A DNA stretch of 64,000 bases from Cordia subcordata (taxonomy: Eukaryota > Streptophyta > Magnoliopsida > Boraginales > Cordiaceae): contig JAPTOF010000028.1 in the NCBI GenBank assembly GCA_028554755.1, forward strand, positions 1,408,501-1,472,500, written 5' to 3'. Both the position numbers and the translations under genes were made by a program. The notes beneath the pieces were generated by a model. It saw only the letters and a program-made list of their open reading frames with translations. It made no database searches and was not told the DNA's origin. This document shows, piece by piece, positions 47,511-58,764 of the stretch. Numbering within the stretch: the first letter of the stretch is position 1; the number at the start of each line of letters is the position of its first letter.

Positions 47511-48279
47511 GCTGGTGGGAGGCAACCCACAGAGTTAGAAATTTCAATTTTGAGTTTTCTATTATTTTCTAGTCAGTTTTTAATTTCTTACAAATTTTTT
47601 CCATTTTTTTAAAAGAATTTTTCTATTATTTTTTATCATCTTCTTCCTTGGAAACCCTAACATTGGTCTGAATGTGTTCTATAAAAGCTTTGACGTTTGT
47701 AAGTAAGAGTTGCTTTGGAGTTTTAGTGAGTTTTTGAGTTGATTTCTGAAAAATGTCGCACTAAGGGCTTAAGCGTGGGCAAGGAAAAGCTTAGGGTCTA
47801 TTTTAAAATATTACCTTTATAAAAAAAATCGTAGCCTCCCATTTATTCCAAATCTCACCGCAACCTATTCTTCTCCTTAATACCCGCCACCTCCACCTTA
47901 TGTACACCCATACCCGCCACCTCATAACTACCATAACCACCACCTAAAACCTCCTAATCTTCACAAATCCGTCATACCCATTCCAAAAATCGTCATGGGG
48001 AAGAAAAAAAATGCAACAAAGGCACCATATTCACACCTCATTGCGAGAAAGACCTGAAGCAAGAAGTAAAACCTACTACCTCCCACCTTCAACAATGGCA
48101 GCGCAAACACCACCAGAGCGTCGGGTGTGCACTTTCTGGGGTAAAAACCCCTCTTTGCTTCACCAAAGCACCCTCCATCCTTTGAAACCCTAAGATCCAA
48201 CCCCCTACTCCTGATCTAGCCCACTCGCGACCCCTCCATGTAAACCAGCAATTGACGGTGGCGACATCGTGCCAGCGAC
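47511..48279 (+). other. Athila region between integrase and ORF-1, degraded
   Basis: It follows a GAGGRQPT-like sequence (about 47510-47530). There is T-rich noncoding sequence to about 47750, then proline-rich coding remnants (47880-48190) in shifting frames. No intact frame of known family is seen. Confidence 0.5.
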
Positions 48280-49376
48280 ATGCGGCTAGGCACCCTCGTA
48301 GCCAGACCTCCAACTAGCGCATTGCTCAAGTCCAGCTCCCTCCCTCGCTTGGTCGTGTACGAGTTTAAGGCGATAGAGTCTTGCGAGCACCGATTTTGGA
48401 TATGTCCAACAACATGCCACCATTTGCTATGTGAATCATCAGAAAAGATACGACGAGCATGCCATATAAACTATTTATCCATGCAAGACCATGCATTTTG
48501 ATACTATGTACACTTTAGGATTGGGCAATACTGTGAATGGATTGCTTCACAATATTGGATATAGGCCTTTTGCACATATTAATTATCTAGCATATTATGA
48601 AGTGACACGAGAATTCTATGCTACATTTGAGTTTGGAAGGTCTAGTGATTTAATGTTCACTCCCGGGATAGAATTCTCTTTCGATTGAATGGTACATTAA
48701 TTTAAATGTCTGTCACTGTGTTTAATGGGACTTTGGGCCTCATTACTACTGAAACAGCTCATTCTAGTGAGTACTTAAATAGCTTGTGTGCTTATCCAAG
48801 GATTTCAATCAAGAACAAGTTTACCATGAATTGGCCCATTTAGACCCCATGCCCTATGCCACCAATAACTCGCGAGACAACTTCCTTGAGAACCCGACTT
48901 TGATTTACATCCATAGGTTTTTGGCTTATGCATTTTTAGTGAGAAGTAATAACCCAGCCATGTTTTCAAAAATTGAACTTTTTTTCTTATGGTGTATGCT
49001 TCATAAGAAGTGTGTAAACTTCGGGTATTGGCTTCTCGCGCACATTTACATCGTTATCACAAAGAAAAGGCCATTGATATTGGCTTCTCTTGTTACGCAT
49101 CTAGCTATTAGATAGGGAGTGTTTGATATGCTTACTACCACTTTTCAGAAAGCTCATAATATGAGCTATTTGGATTTATCTTGTTTATGTTCGACGAATC
49201 TCCTCCGTATGGAGGAAGATAGAGTTGCACTTATCTCTGCAAGTATACAAGCTAGGGAAGCACGCACCTGTATCGAGATGGCATTGGCACAACAGTTAGT
49301 TTGACTTGAGAGATTGGAGAAATTTAGTCATGCTTGGGCACGACAACTGGGTTACCAACAGCCCGATTTCGATTAA
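48280..49376 (+). pseudogene. ATHILA ORF-1-like (env-position) protein remnant
   Basis: Recognisable pieces over several frames are LGLGNTVNGLLHNIGYRPF and YYEVTREFYATFEFGRSSDL (48491-48688), HSSEYLNSLCAYP (about 48755), NPTLIYIHRFLAYAF, MFSKIELFFLWCMLHKKCVN and RPLILASLVTHLAIR (48786-49115), then SYLDLSCL and a C-terminal segment to 49376. This is the protein encoded downstream of integrase in many Athila elements. Its function is unresolved; it is sometimes called env-like. Broken by several shifts and stops. Confidence 0.78.
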
Positions 49377-49488
49377 TAAAAGTCAATTCCATGACCTCTC
49401 TCATGACTATTTAGGGAAATCCTCTAACTTTTCTTTTTCTTAACTTCGTTCTTTTCTTTCTTTTATTTTTTTGCCTTCTTTTCTTTAC

Positions 49489-49518
49489 ATATTGAGGACA
49501 ATGTGCATGATAAATATG
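49489..49518 (+). other. Athila polypurine-like tract at element 3' end
   Basis: ATTGAGGACAATGTGCATGA is followed by a G-run (ATGGG). This corresponds to the TTGAGGACAATG...GTGGGG sequence common before Athila 3' LTRs. The LTR itself is absent because C2 LTR sequence starts at once. Confidence 0.55.
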
Positions 49519-50179
49519 GGTAGTATCACTATATCTAGATTCGGATGATAAATTAGTACAATCCTAAAGGGGCATATAGATTCCATATTGCATATGCATA
49601 TTCCAATTAATTAAAACTTAGTACTCAATGCACAAGGCTATTGATCCTATAGAGTAAGATCTCACCTACTGTGAATCAAAGTACTAAACCTTAACTTCAT
49701 TAGTTCGTCCACATATGCTCAAGATTAAAAGCAATGATCATTTAGTAGCAGTGAGTATCTTGTGTTTCTTTCTTTGATAGTACATCTCTAGAAAACATAC
49801 TCACAATGGTCATGTCCAATACATGACACACATACTATTGAGGCAAATCCAAAAAGTCCTCCAATGACCTAGGTAGATCACTCTCAACGAGGAAACTTGA
49901 TCAATATAACCTTATCCTGATAGATTGTCTAACACTACCATTCGGTTATGGACTCAACTTATGATGTGACTAAATCTAAACTTAGACCTATTGTTCGTCT
50001 AGCTTCACTGTGCACCCAAGTCATTAGCTCAATTCATGGGACCTTTATACATAGATCAATAAAACATACCAGAGATAATACGTAAAAAACTCATAATGTC
50101 ATTTAACAAAATGACTATACATTATTTAACATCCAAAATATCATATACAAGTGATCTTTAAGGCATACTAATCTTAACA
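49519..50179 (-). repeat. C2 left (3') LTR, partial
   Basis: It matches 59985-60644 and 27765-28407. It ends ATCTTAACA, followed by the polypurine tract ATCTCCCTTTTGC (50180-50193, plus-strand reading). The outer 1.25 kb is missing. Confidence 0.85.
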
Positions 50180-50199
50180 ATCTCCCTTTTGCACTAAAG

Positions 50200-51491
50200 A
50201 TCACTTCTACACAACCTAATACCCATAGACTCCAAATATGTTGTAAACATTTTCTCTAGAAAAGTTTTTATAAATGGGTCCGCCAGGTTTTCTATTAAAG
50301 CTATCTTTTCGACTACTATATCTCCTCTCTAGGTAAACTCACGGATCAAATGATATTTCCATTCAATATGTTTATCCATTTTCTGCTTCCTGGGCTCTTT
50401 GCACTATGAAACAACACTATTGTTGTCGCAATACAATGTTATCAGTTTATGAGCTGCTGGCACAAGAATTTTCTTAGCCTTACTGCCTTTTTTGTAGCCT
50501 TAGATGCTATTACATACTCAGCCTCTATGGTAGAGTCAGCAATACAATTTTGCTTCACACTTCTCCATGAAATAGTTCCTCCTGACATAGTGCAAACATA
50601 TCTAGAAGTGGACTGCATGGAACCTTGATCAGACTAGAAGTCCGAGTCTATATAGGCTAATGGCATCAGATCATCCGCATGATATTACAACGTATAATCT
50701 TTCATCCTTCGCAAAAACTTAAATATATGCTTAACCGCCACCCAATGTGCCGGACTAGGGTTTAACTGATATCTACTAACCATGCCAACAGCAAAGTAGA
50801 TATCTGGTCTAGTAAATAACATGGCATATAGGAGGCTTCCAACCGCCGAAGCATAAGGAACTCGCTTCATGCTTTCTATCTCCTCAGGTGTTTTAGGACA
50901 TTGATCCCAAGATAGATAAACTTCTTGTCTAGAAGGTAATGAGACCTTCTTAGAGTTTTGCATGTTAAACCTAACTAATATCTTCTCAATAAATGAAGCT
51001 AGAGATAGGGCTAGCCTTCTATTCTTATGATCTCGCATAAGCTTGATCCCTAGAACACAACTAACTTCTCTTAAATCCTTCATTTGAAATTGAGTAGAAA
51101 CCTAAACCTTGATGGATGATAACATCCCCATATCATTTTTTATTGGCAGGATATCATCCGCATACAGAACCAAAAAAGCTATAGCATTTCCATTACGCCT
51201 CTTATACATGCCAGGTTCATCAATATTTTAATCAAAATCATAAGATTTAATTGTCTGATCAAATTTGATGTTCCATGCTCTAGATGTCTGCTTTAATCCA
51301 TAAATGGACTTCTTTAGCTTACAGACCATATGTTCCTGGCCTTTAACAACATATCCATCTGGTTGTGTCATGTAAATGGTCTCGTCAAGCTCTCCATTAA
51401 GAAAACCTATCTTAATGTCTATTTGCCATATCTCGTAGTCCTAATGATATGTGATGGCAAGAAGTATCCTGATGGATTTAAGCGTGGCTAT
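50200..51491 (-). pseudogene. C2 RT C-terminal part and RNase H remnant
   Basis: RT catalytic box YADD (both Asp present) is at 51153-51164, followed by QFQMKDLREVSCVLGIKLM and a long open piece (50685-51083) with SLASFIEKILVRFNMQNSKK, CPKTPEEIESMKRVPYASAV and LLYAMLFTRPDIYFAVGMVS. RNase H (50200-50680) is much degraded but keeps TLYCDN and EPRKQKMDKHIEWKYHLIRE. The RT continues beyond the solo LTR at 53578. Confidence 0.87.
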
Positions 51492-53577
51492 TGATATCGC
51501 AATTTGAGCACAAGCCTAAATAGCCCGCAAGCGCATGGGTCGTGTGTAGTACGGTGTGTGCGAGTGCGGGGTCGAATCCATGGGGAGGCCTAACATGTGT
51601 GGTGTCCTAAGCTAAGTGCGTCCTAAAAGCTACGTGTTGAGGTCCTAACTACAATGTTTTTTTGGGATTTTTGGTTTGAGAGGAGTTCGAGAAAGATAAA
51701 TCTAAGCTACAAGCAAGAAAATAGAAAAAAAAAAGTGTTATGTGTGTGATGGGGGAAGCGATCTAAGGGGATGCTAACACGTGGAAATAGGGAATAGGGT
51801 GATTACATCTTGTTTATGGCGATTACTACATCTTTCTAGGGTTACTTGATTGATTAAACTAAATGCTCTAATCTAGACGTATAATTAGCCTCCTAATTGG
51901 TACCCTAAGCCTCAGTGCTGGTCCGTCCCTAGGCGGCGATGCCTAGCAGTACGGCGTGGTCTTTATGACTTAGGAATTAGGGCTAGCCAATAAGATTCTA
52001 GGTGAGTGTAGATCGATCTAACCTTAGCACTTAGTCCTCTAATTAGTTCCCCAATCTGGCCCTAGGACTCGGTGCGAGTCCGTCCCTAAGCTTCGCCCCA
52101 CTTAGAGCTATGGCATGGCCCTTATGAACCTAGGGTATTAGGGCGGACTAACTAGCCTTCCTAAGTTAACTAAAGTCAACTAAACCTATCTGGACTCCTA
52201 TTGGTTGGATTTAAAGCCAAAGGGGACTCGACCTAGGCTAGATACTAGTTGTGCACCATCGATCGCATCACAATTAGCGGAAATTGACATTAAAGCGCAT
52301 GGCAAACACATCTAGGGCATGACATTTGTGAATACACTGGTATATTCTATTACTAAACACATAGACATGTTTAGATTACACCAATTTAAGCAATGGCACC
52401 AGACATGTATGCAATAGAAGCTAGTTATGTTATTAAGTATGCTAACACAAACATAGACATGTATATAGTTATACCCACTTCATGTAATCACCACACAAAC
52501 ACATAGACATGCTAGCATAATGATTTAGAAATGGTTAATAGCACAATAGACTTCAACATATATATGCTACATCATTGAGGCATTTCAACAAACACATGAC
52601 ATGTATGTAAAATAGCCTTTGAAGCCCTAAGCATAAGGCATATATACATAAATCCATCAAGTTTCCATTAATATAAAGTAGTAATTAATCCATAAATACA
52701 AGATATAATCACCCTACATAGCTCTAGTCAAACATAATTAGAGGATAAAAGAGAGATACCCTTCTATCCATAGCCAAGCTTTACAAACCATGAGCTATGC
52801 CCCAAATCCTAGTGTTTGATCCTCTTAGATCCTTGATTCCAAGTGTTAAATATGTTTAGAAGTGAGTGTGTGAGGTGATTTTTGGTGGATTTTGGGTTTT
52901 GGAAAATGGGTGTTTGATTTGGTAGTGTTCCCTTTCAAAAAGGGCTAAAAAGTGGCTTAAATAGAGCTGTTAACGCATCCAGCCGGGGGCCCAGCCGGTC
53001 GACCGGCTTTGGGTCCAAGTCTTCCGGCCAAAATTGGCCCAGATTCTAATTCGGCCGGTCGGAGGCTAACCGATCTTGATAGTGAAATGGTCATATCTTG
53101 CTCGTTTTAGCTCCAATTCGCACACCATTTTTTTCTATGGCTTCGTATCATCGTGGGGGATCTCTCAAGCAATCTTTTGCACCCTAAAATATATCCAAAA
53201 TTTTTCCATGTCCTTTTTAGGTTGCAAGATTCGAATTTGGCTCACGTTGCGCTCAGTTTCGCCTCAGTCGCTCCTTCTTTCGTCCGGCCATTTCCAAAAG
53301 CACTTTTCTGCATTCCTTTGCATCCAAAACACCCTTGGCTTTGCTTCAAACTTCAAGCACCCTCAATTAAGCTCCAATTATCTCTCGAAATCACACCTAA
53401 AACAATCAATAAATGCACATTAGTGTAACATTTAAGTCTTTACTTCAACTATGAACATTTAAACCTTAATATGCACAATTATGACCTAAATGCTATGCTA
53501 ATACATTAAATGAAGCTCAAAACACCTCAAAACAAGTATATACATGCAATAGATAAACACACAAAACAAACACATCA
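51492..53577 (-). repeat. Solo LTR, family A, perfect target duplication, inside C2 RT
   Basis: The LTR begins TGATATCGCAATTTG and ends AAACAAACACATCA (2086 bases). GCTAT flanks it exactly (51487-51491 and 53578-53582). The uninterrupted C1 sequence near 20855 confirms the site. A TATA-like CTATTTAAG in LTR sense is at 52957-52965, and a strong palindrome cluster at 52978-53081. Confidence 0.95.
52957..53081 (-). promoter_or_regulatory. TATA-like box and palindrome cluster of solo LTR A
   Basis: It includes GCCGGTCGACCGGC, a perfect 14-base palindrome, plus GCCGGGGGCCC, TTCCGGCC and GGCCGGTCGG. The TATA-like box is about 13 bases downstream in LTR sense. Confidence 0.55.
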
Positions 53578-53582
53578 GCTAT

Positions 53583-55423
53583 CAGTGAAAAAGTTTCCTC
53601 ATAATCGATCCCTTCTTTCTAAGTATAAACTTTCGCCGCCTACCTTGCTTTAAAGGTTTCAAATTTTCCATCAACTACTCTTTTCCTCTTGTGGACCCAT
53701 TTGCGCCCTATAGGTTTTACCCCTTCAAAGGCAACTACAAGATCTCAGACTTTGTTAGAATATATAGATTTTAACTCTGAATCTATTGCCTTATGCCATT
53801 GGTCGGCAGCTATGTCAGAAACTGCTTCATCATAGCTTGTGGGATCCACCACCTAATCCTTTGAAGAAGTCTGAAAGGGCTCTCCATAGTGTCTATTAGG
53901 AGGCTTAGATATCCTCCTACTATGATAAGTCTCTAATATATTTGGTGTAAAATGTTGTTCTTTTTCATTCATAGTTACCACAAGTGTTACTGGAGATTCT
54001 TGTGAAATTTTTTCTAGAACAACTTCAGAATCTGGTGTTTTCTAGGTCATTTCATGATTCTCTAAGTATTTAGCATGGGTGCTTATAAACACCTTTTGCT
54101 TCTTAGAATTATAAAAGATCCCATCTCTGGTTCCCTTAGGACACTAATAAAATAACACAACTCGGATCTTGGTTCCAACTTTGAAGCATTACTATTAAGT
54201 ACATAAGTCGGACAACCCCAAATGTGGAGATGATTTAAACTAGGCTTATGCTCGGTCCACATTTCTTGTCGTGTTTTAGGTATTGATTTAGATGGTACCA
54301 AGTTTAAGATATATGTTGCTGTCTAAAGGGCACACCCCCGAAAAGATAAAGGTAATGATGCATGACAAATCATTAACCTAACTATATCTAATAGGGTACG
54401 ATTTCTTCTATCTACTACACCATTTTACTGGGGAGACCCTGGTGCAGTTAGCTGAGACGCAATCCCTGCTTGTGCAAGATAGTCTCTGAACTCACCGAAG
54501 AGGTATTCACCACCTTAATCAGACCAAAGGGCTTTGATACATTTATCTAATTTTTGCTCCACCTCAGCCTTGAACTCCTTAAATTTCTCAAAGGATTCAG
54601 ACTTGCATCACATCAGATATACATATCCATATCGAGAGTAATTATCAGTGAAAGTAATGAAATACTTATAACCTTCTTGTGCTAGTTTGCTCATAGGACC
54701 ATACACATCGGAATGAACCAATTCCAATACTTTCTTGGCCCTTTCTTCTTGAGAAGAAAATGACCATTTGGTCATCTTTCTTTTGAGGCATGATTCACAT
54801 GGAGGTAGATCTTCGAGATCTAATGAGTTAAGATGCCCATCCTCAACTAATCTCCGAATTCACTTTAGATTAATATGTCCTAAGCACAAGTGGCAAAGAT
54901 AAGTATCATTGGTCGAAGAAACCTTTCTCTTTCTGGAATTAGTTTGTTCTATATTAAGCAGTGAATTTGCAATAGGTTTCATATAGAATAAGTTATCATG
55001 CATCCTACTAGAATAGATAATAGGTTTCATATAGAACAAGTTATCATGCATGCTACCAGAATAGATAATATTTCCATCTCTACTAATATTGACAACAGAG
55101 GGGAAATTAATGCAAAAATTGTCTAATATTAATTGCAAAATAAAAATATGAGTTTTACGTACATTCGAAACATAATAAACATTGTTAAAAAATAACTTCC
55201 TATTACATGGAAAATTTAAGCACATTCCTCCCACTGCAGTAGTCCATACTTTTGCACTATTATCCATTCTCAAAGCAAATTCCCCTTTAGCTAGTTTCTT
55301 CATTTCCTGAAACCAATGCAAAGAATATGGTTAGTGGCTCTAGAGTTTACAATCCAAGAATTAATAGAATCAACCACTAAACAGGTTTCAATGTAGAACA
55401 AAATAGGTGTACCTATCTAGCCT
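53583..55423 (-). pseudogene. C2 protease, integrase and N-terminal RT remnant
   Basis: Minus order: the protease loop reads NSRAT instead of DSGA (about 55345-55375); pre-integrase and integrase (54860-55321) with HLCLGHINL; CESCLKRKM; FITFTDNYSRYGYVYLM; an SDxGGEY with an internal stop; SPQxNGVVDRRNRTLLDIV with Asp for the catalytic Glu; and an IN C-terminus at 54083-54301 (VPSKSIPKT, LNHLHIWGCPTYVLN, KLEPRSELCYF). The connection to RT (53583-54060) is readable in pieces. An in-frame 48-base tandem duplication is at 54972-55067. Confidence 0.86.
54972..55067. repeat. 48-base in-frame tandem duplication in C2 pol
   Basis: Two copies (54972-55019, 55020-55067) differ at four bases or so. In the coding frame they duplicate a 16-residue segment containing MHDNLFYMKPI. 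Confidence 0.93.
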
Positions 55424-55424
55424 C

Positions 55425-56235
55425 GTGCCAAGTACTTTAGGTAATCTCTTTTCTAGTGCCCTTTTTTGGCCACACTTAAAGCATTTACCCTTGGGCTTTT
55501 CACTTGTTGACTATTTGGGCTATTTATCATTTCTCTTCTTTTTCCCTCGACCACGTTTTTGCTTCCTCTTTCCTTTGAACTTTCTCCCTTTTGGTTTAAG
55601 TCCAGAAGTGGATGCTTGAACTATGTTTACGTGGCTCTTATTTTTCATTATGACTTCTGTAGCTAGGAGCTCTTTCATCAATTCTGTCATATCCATATTC
55701 ATCTTTCCCATATTATAATTAAGCTTGAACTGGGTGTAAGATAGTGGTAGAGTCTCTAAAATCATGTCTACCTTTGACTGTTCATTTATGTTTGCCCCTA
55801 GGATCTTGGTAGCATTGAAGTAATCCATCATTTTAAGCATATGCTCCCTAGCAGATGCTCTTTTGACCATTCTTTGATTCATAATTTCTCTAAGAGCATC
55901 TTGCCTTAGGGGCCTGCTCTTGTTGACAAACATATGAGATAGTAAGGTCATGATTTCTTTTATAGTTTCCATATGATAATGTCTGTTCTACAAAATATCT
56001 GACATAGAAGCCATAATATAGCACTTGGCCATACTATTGGCCTTCTATCATTTTGCCTCAGCATCTTTCTTGGCTTCAGAAGAGTTTGCCATCACAACGG
56101 ACAAGGAGTTGTTAGGACATGCTTGTACTCTTCTACGATGAGTACTATATCCAAGTTTTGTTCCCAGTCCACAAAATTTGGTCTAGTGAGCTTGTGCTCT
56201 TTGAGAATTCTAGCTAGTGGAATGAACGAAGACAT
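55425..56235 (-). pseudogene. C2 gag remnant
   Basis: Start MSSFIPLARILKEHKLTRPN (ATG 56233-56235) is shared with C1. A stop and frame changes lie between 56130 and 55975. 55972-55520 is then open: KEIMTLLSHMF, REIMNQRMVKRASAREHMLK, MILETLPLSYTQFKLNYN, and a basic tail. The zinc knuckle (about 55440-55490) is broken: CFKCGQK is followed by a one-base frameshift, a TAG, and Tyr for the last Cys. C1 keeps this knuckle intact. Confidence 0.86.
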
Positions 56236-57816
56236 TTTTCTAGATATACAACAATATAATCATAATTATTTTATGACTATGAAATTGATGCATCTATAAT
56301 ATGTATGCCATCTTTGAAAATAAAACATACAAGTACTTTTACATTATTTGCCTTTGAGTAGATTATCCCTTAAAACTACTCGATGTAACAGTGTCTCAAT
56401 GTCCTCACAAGAACTCTACCAATGAGATGGCCAAACTTATGAACGTTAAGTTAAGCACCACCGCTTATTTGAATTGGATATGATCCAATTGAATAATTCA
56501 ATCACTGTTTCATTTGGCTTCTTAAATTTGAATACGAACTCTATCGATGGGATAGTTGAACTTACCATTTAAGTTGAGTGTATGCCTAGTCCTTATGTTC
56601 ATTCCCTATAACATTCTTGATTTAAGCCCTTCGACGGGGTAGTGACTTTAGTCAATGTTGTGTGAGGCGATCTTTAGTGAAGAATTCGATCGATAAGATG
56701 GCCAAACTCACTAACACCCTTTTGAATAAACATTTTAAATTTACCTTGCTAAATCTTGATAAAGTATCACAGGGAAGTTAATGACATTTACCATTAATGT
56801 GAATCGGATATGGAAAGCCGTGGGGTATTTCCAGTCCCCTCTCCCACTCGATATTTTAATATAAGGGTTTTCTCTATTTTTGGTATTCTTATTTTTTGTT
56901 TTAGATCTAAACACACTTTGAATTTGTGAAACACTTTGGTTTTTGCAAATCCCTGTTGTGTTACTAAAACATTGCAATACCATAATAGATTATTTACCTA
57001 AATCTAGGTATATGGACCCTTTGGTTGTCATTTTGTAAATCTCAAGTTAAGTTTTTTATGTTTTCATTAGATTGCATGACATCTTTAGACATAATTGCTT
57101 ACAATTATCTTGTCTAAGCTAATCTCATTTAAATGAACTTAACTATCTTTGAGAATTAACACATAGGATTGGCCAATTTTTAAATCCTAATGAGTGGACA
57201 TATTTCTAGGTGGTAATCATATTTATGCTTATGCAAATATGTTAAAACATATATCAATGCATTTTAAACATCTACCAAAATATGTTGGAATCCCTCTTTG
57301 ATGGCTCCCTACAATCTTCAATCCAAAAACACAAAATAGCAATCTTTGTTGCAACTTCTGCCACAGCCGGTTGACTGCAAAGGAGGAGCTGGTTGACTGG
57401 CAAGCTCGATCGGCTAAGACAGATTTGCTCCTGTTTGCTATTTTTCCTTGGTTCTCTCATTGGTCATTAAAGATTACAACAATCATATATTTTGCTATTG
57501 CTAATACAAGCTTACAATTATAAAAGAAACATTATAAGGATGTCAAAACATCCTATGCATCTTCTAAATGAAGTTACAAGCAATAACCATAAAGATCTAT
57601 ACATGAATCGCCTATGGCCAAACTTTGTCGACTGTACACAAAACTCTATCATGCGTACATACAAATCATCAAAGGGATTTTATATCACCTACAGGTATAA
57701 GCATAAAACCACAAATATATGTAACACAAGATTTCCTAATCTTGCCACTCATAAGATGACTAACATATTTATGCAAATACAATATTCCTAAATAGTCTAA
57801 GCATGTTGTGTGCGAA
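56236..57816 (-). other. C2 long 5' leader with repeated motif and GC-rich insert
   Basis: This leader is homologous to 24993-26478. The GAACTCTATCGATGGGATGG-type motif recurs at 56411, 56535 and 56681. At 57366-57417 a GC-rich block (GCCGGTTGACTG, GCTGGTTGACTGGC, CGATCGGC) is present that the C1 leader lacks at the homologous place near 26100. No gene is seen. Confidence 0.65.
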
Positions 57817-57833
57817 CCTAACCTGTGATACCA
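57817..57833 (-). other. C2 primer-binding site, initiator-Met-like
   Basis: The minus strand reads TGGTATCACAGGTTAGG two bases after the LTR end. It differs from the C1 site at a few positions. Confidence 0.82.
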
Positions 57834-57835
57834 AT

Positions 57836-58732
57836 TGTAGGATCAATAATATTACATGTAGTCTATCCTAGTCCATATTTTCAAAAATTCTACCAAGAAA
57901 ACATGCTAGGAAAATAAAATAATCACATAACACATACAAGAACATGCTTAAGAACATATAACATATAACTATTATTTGAAAAAAAATAAGTATAGCTAAG
58001 CTCTTAAAGCGTGGGGCCTTTGATGAAGCTATAACCATCACGATCTTTGTTCCCACTCACGAACAAGGCCTCCAAAACCTTTTGTTATAAGGCTGCCCTA
58101 ATAGGCAACTCCCTAGTCTTCTTCCTTATGATTAAAAAGACTTATCTTGAGAGAATAGCCTCTTCTGTGGGAAGAAACAAAATAAAATGCTCTTGAAAAT
58201 CTAGAGCAAAAACCACAAAATAAATGTGTACTATGTGTTATAGTATTCTCTTGCCAAAATGAAAGAGATCAACTACAAAAATTTTTTGATGCTTGAAATG
58301 GTTGAGGGTCTTGCCTACTTATAGGAAAAGTTTGGCACCAAAACCTTGTAAACATTCCATGTGGGAAACTTTTTCCTTGTAGTAAATGTTTACCACATGT
58401 CATAGAAGTTACTTGTACAATTTGAATTCTTCTTGAAGTAACTATCTAGCACATGTCTTGGAAGATTGGGCCAAGCCCACAATCCAAGCCCAACACATAG
58501 TCCATAATCTATTTAAAGGCTCAAGCCCAATAAGAAACCATCCAAGCCCAATTAGGTTATCTTGGACTCTAAAGAAAGCCCAAACCCAATTTCAAACTTT
58601 GGCCCACTAAGGCTACTACCACAATGTGGAATTTGCTCTTTCAAGATTACTTTCTCAAAGTCATTTCAACTTGGGAAGGGGGTAAGAAGACACAACTAAC
58701 CTTGGCTTCCAAAAATAATAAAAAATGTCCTA
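57836..58732 (-). repeat. C2 right (5') LTR, truncated
   Basis: It starts TGTAGGATCAATAATATT and matches the first 900 bases of 58765-60644. It stops at AAAAATGTCCTA. A 32-base spacer (58733-58764) with a partial LTR-start-like TGTTGTAGGATTT precedes the next copy. Confidence 0.83.
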
Positions 58733-58764
58733 GTCTGTGTTGTAGGATTTGTCTCAATAGTATG

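Larger units (their letters stand above)
49519..58732 (-). mobile_element. Ty1/copia element C2, relative of C1, decayed
   Basis: A partial left LTR (49519-50179), a minus-strand internal region with all Ty1 domains, an initiator-Met-like primer site (57817-57833) and a partial right LTR (57836-58732) are present. Sequence and layout parallel C1 throughout. A family A solo LTR (51492-53577) is inserted in the RT region. Both LTRs are truncated at their outer ends, so no duplication of its own can be seen. Confidence 0.88.

Noticed and set aside
48011..48313. Overlapping frames on both strands in a GC-richer stretch, looking like a small host gene
   Set aside because: They lie between Athila integrase and ORF-1 remnants where proline-rich coding remnants are expected; no recognised domain or splice pattern.
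47046..49518. Retroviral envelope gene
   Set aside because: The region matches ATHILA ORF-1-type wording. I see no signal peptide, furin site or transmembrane anchor, so I did not call an envelope protein.
53076..53428. Overlapping 91 and 115 codon frames
   Set aside because: They are within solo LTR A (51492-53577), with no motif.
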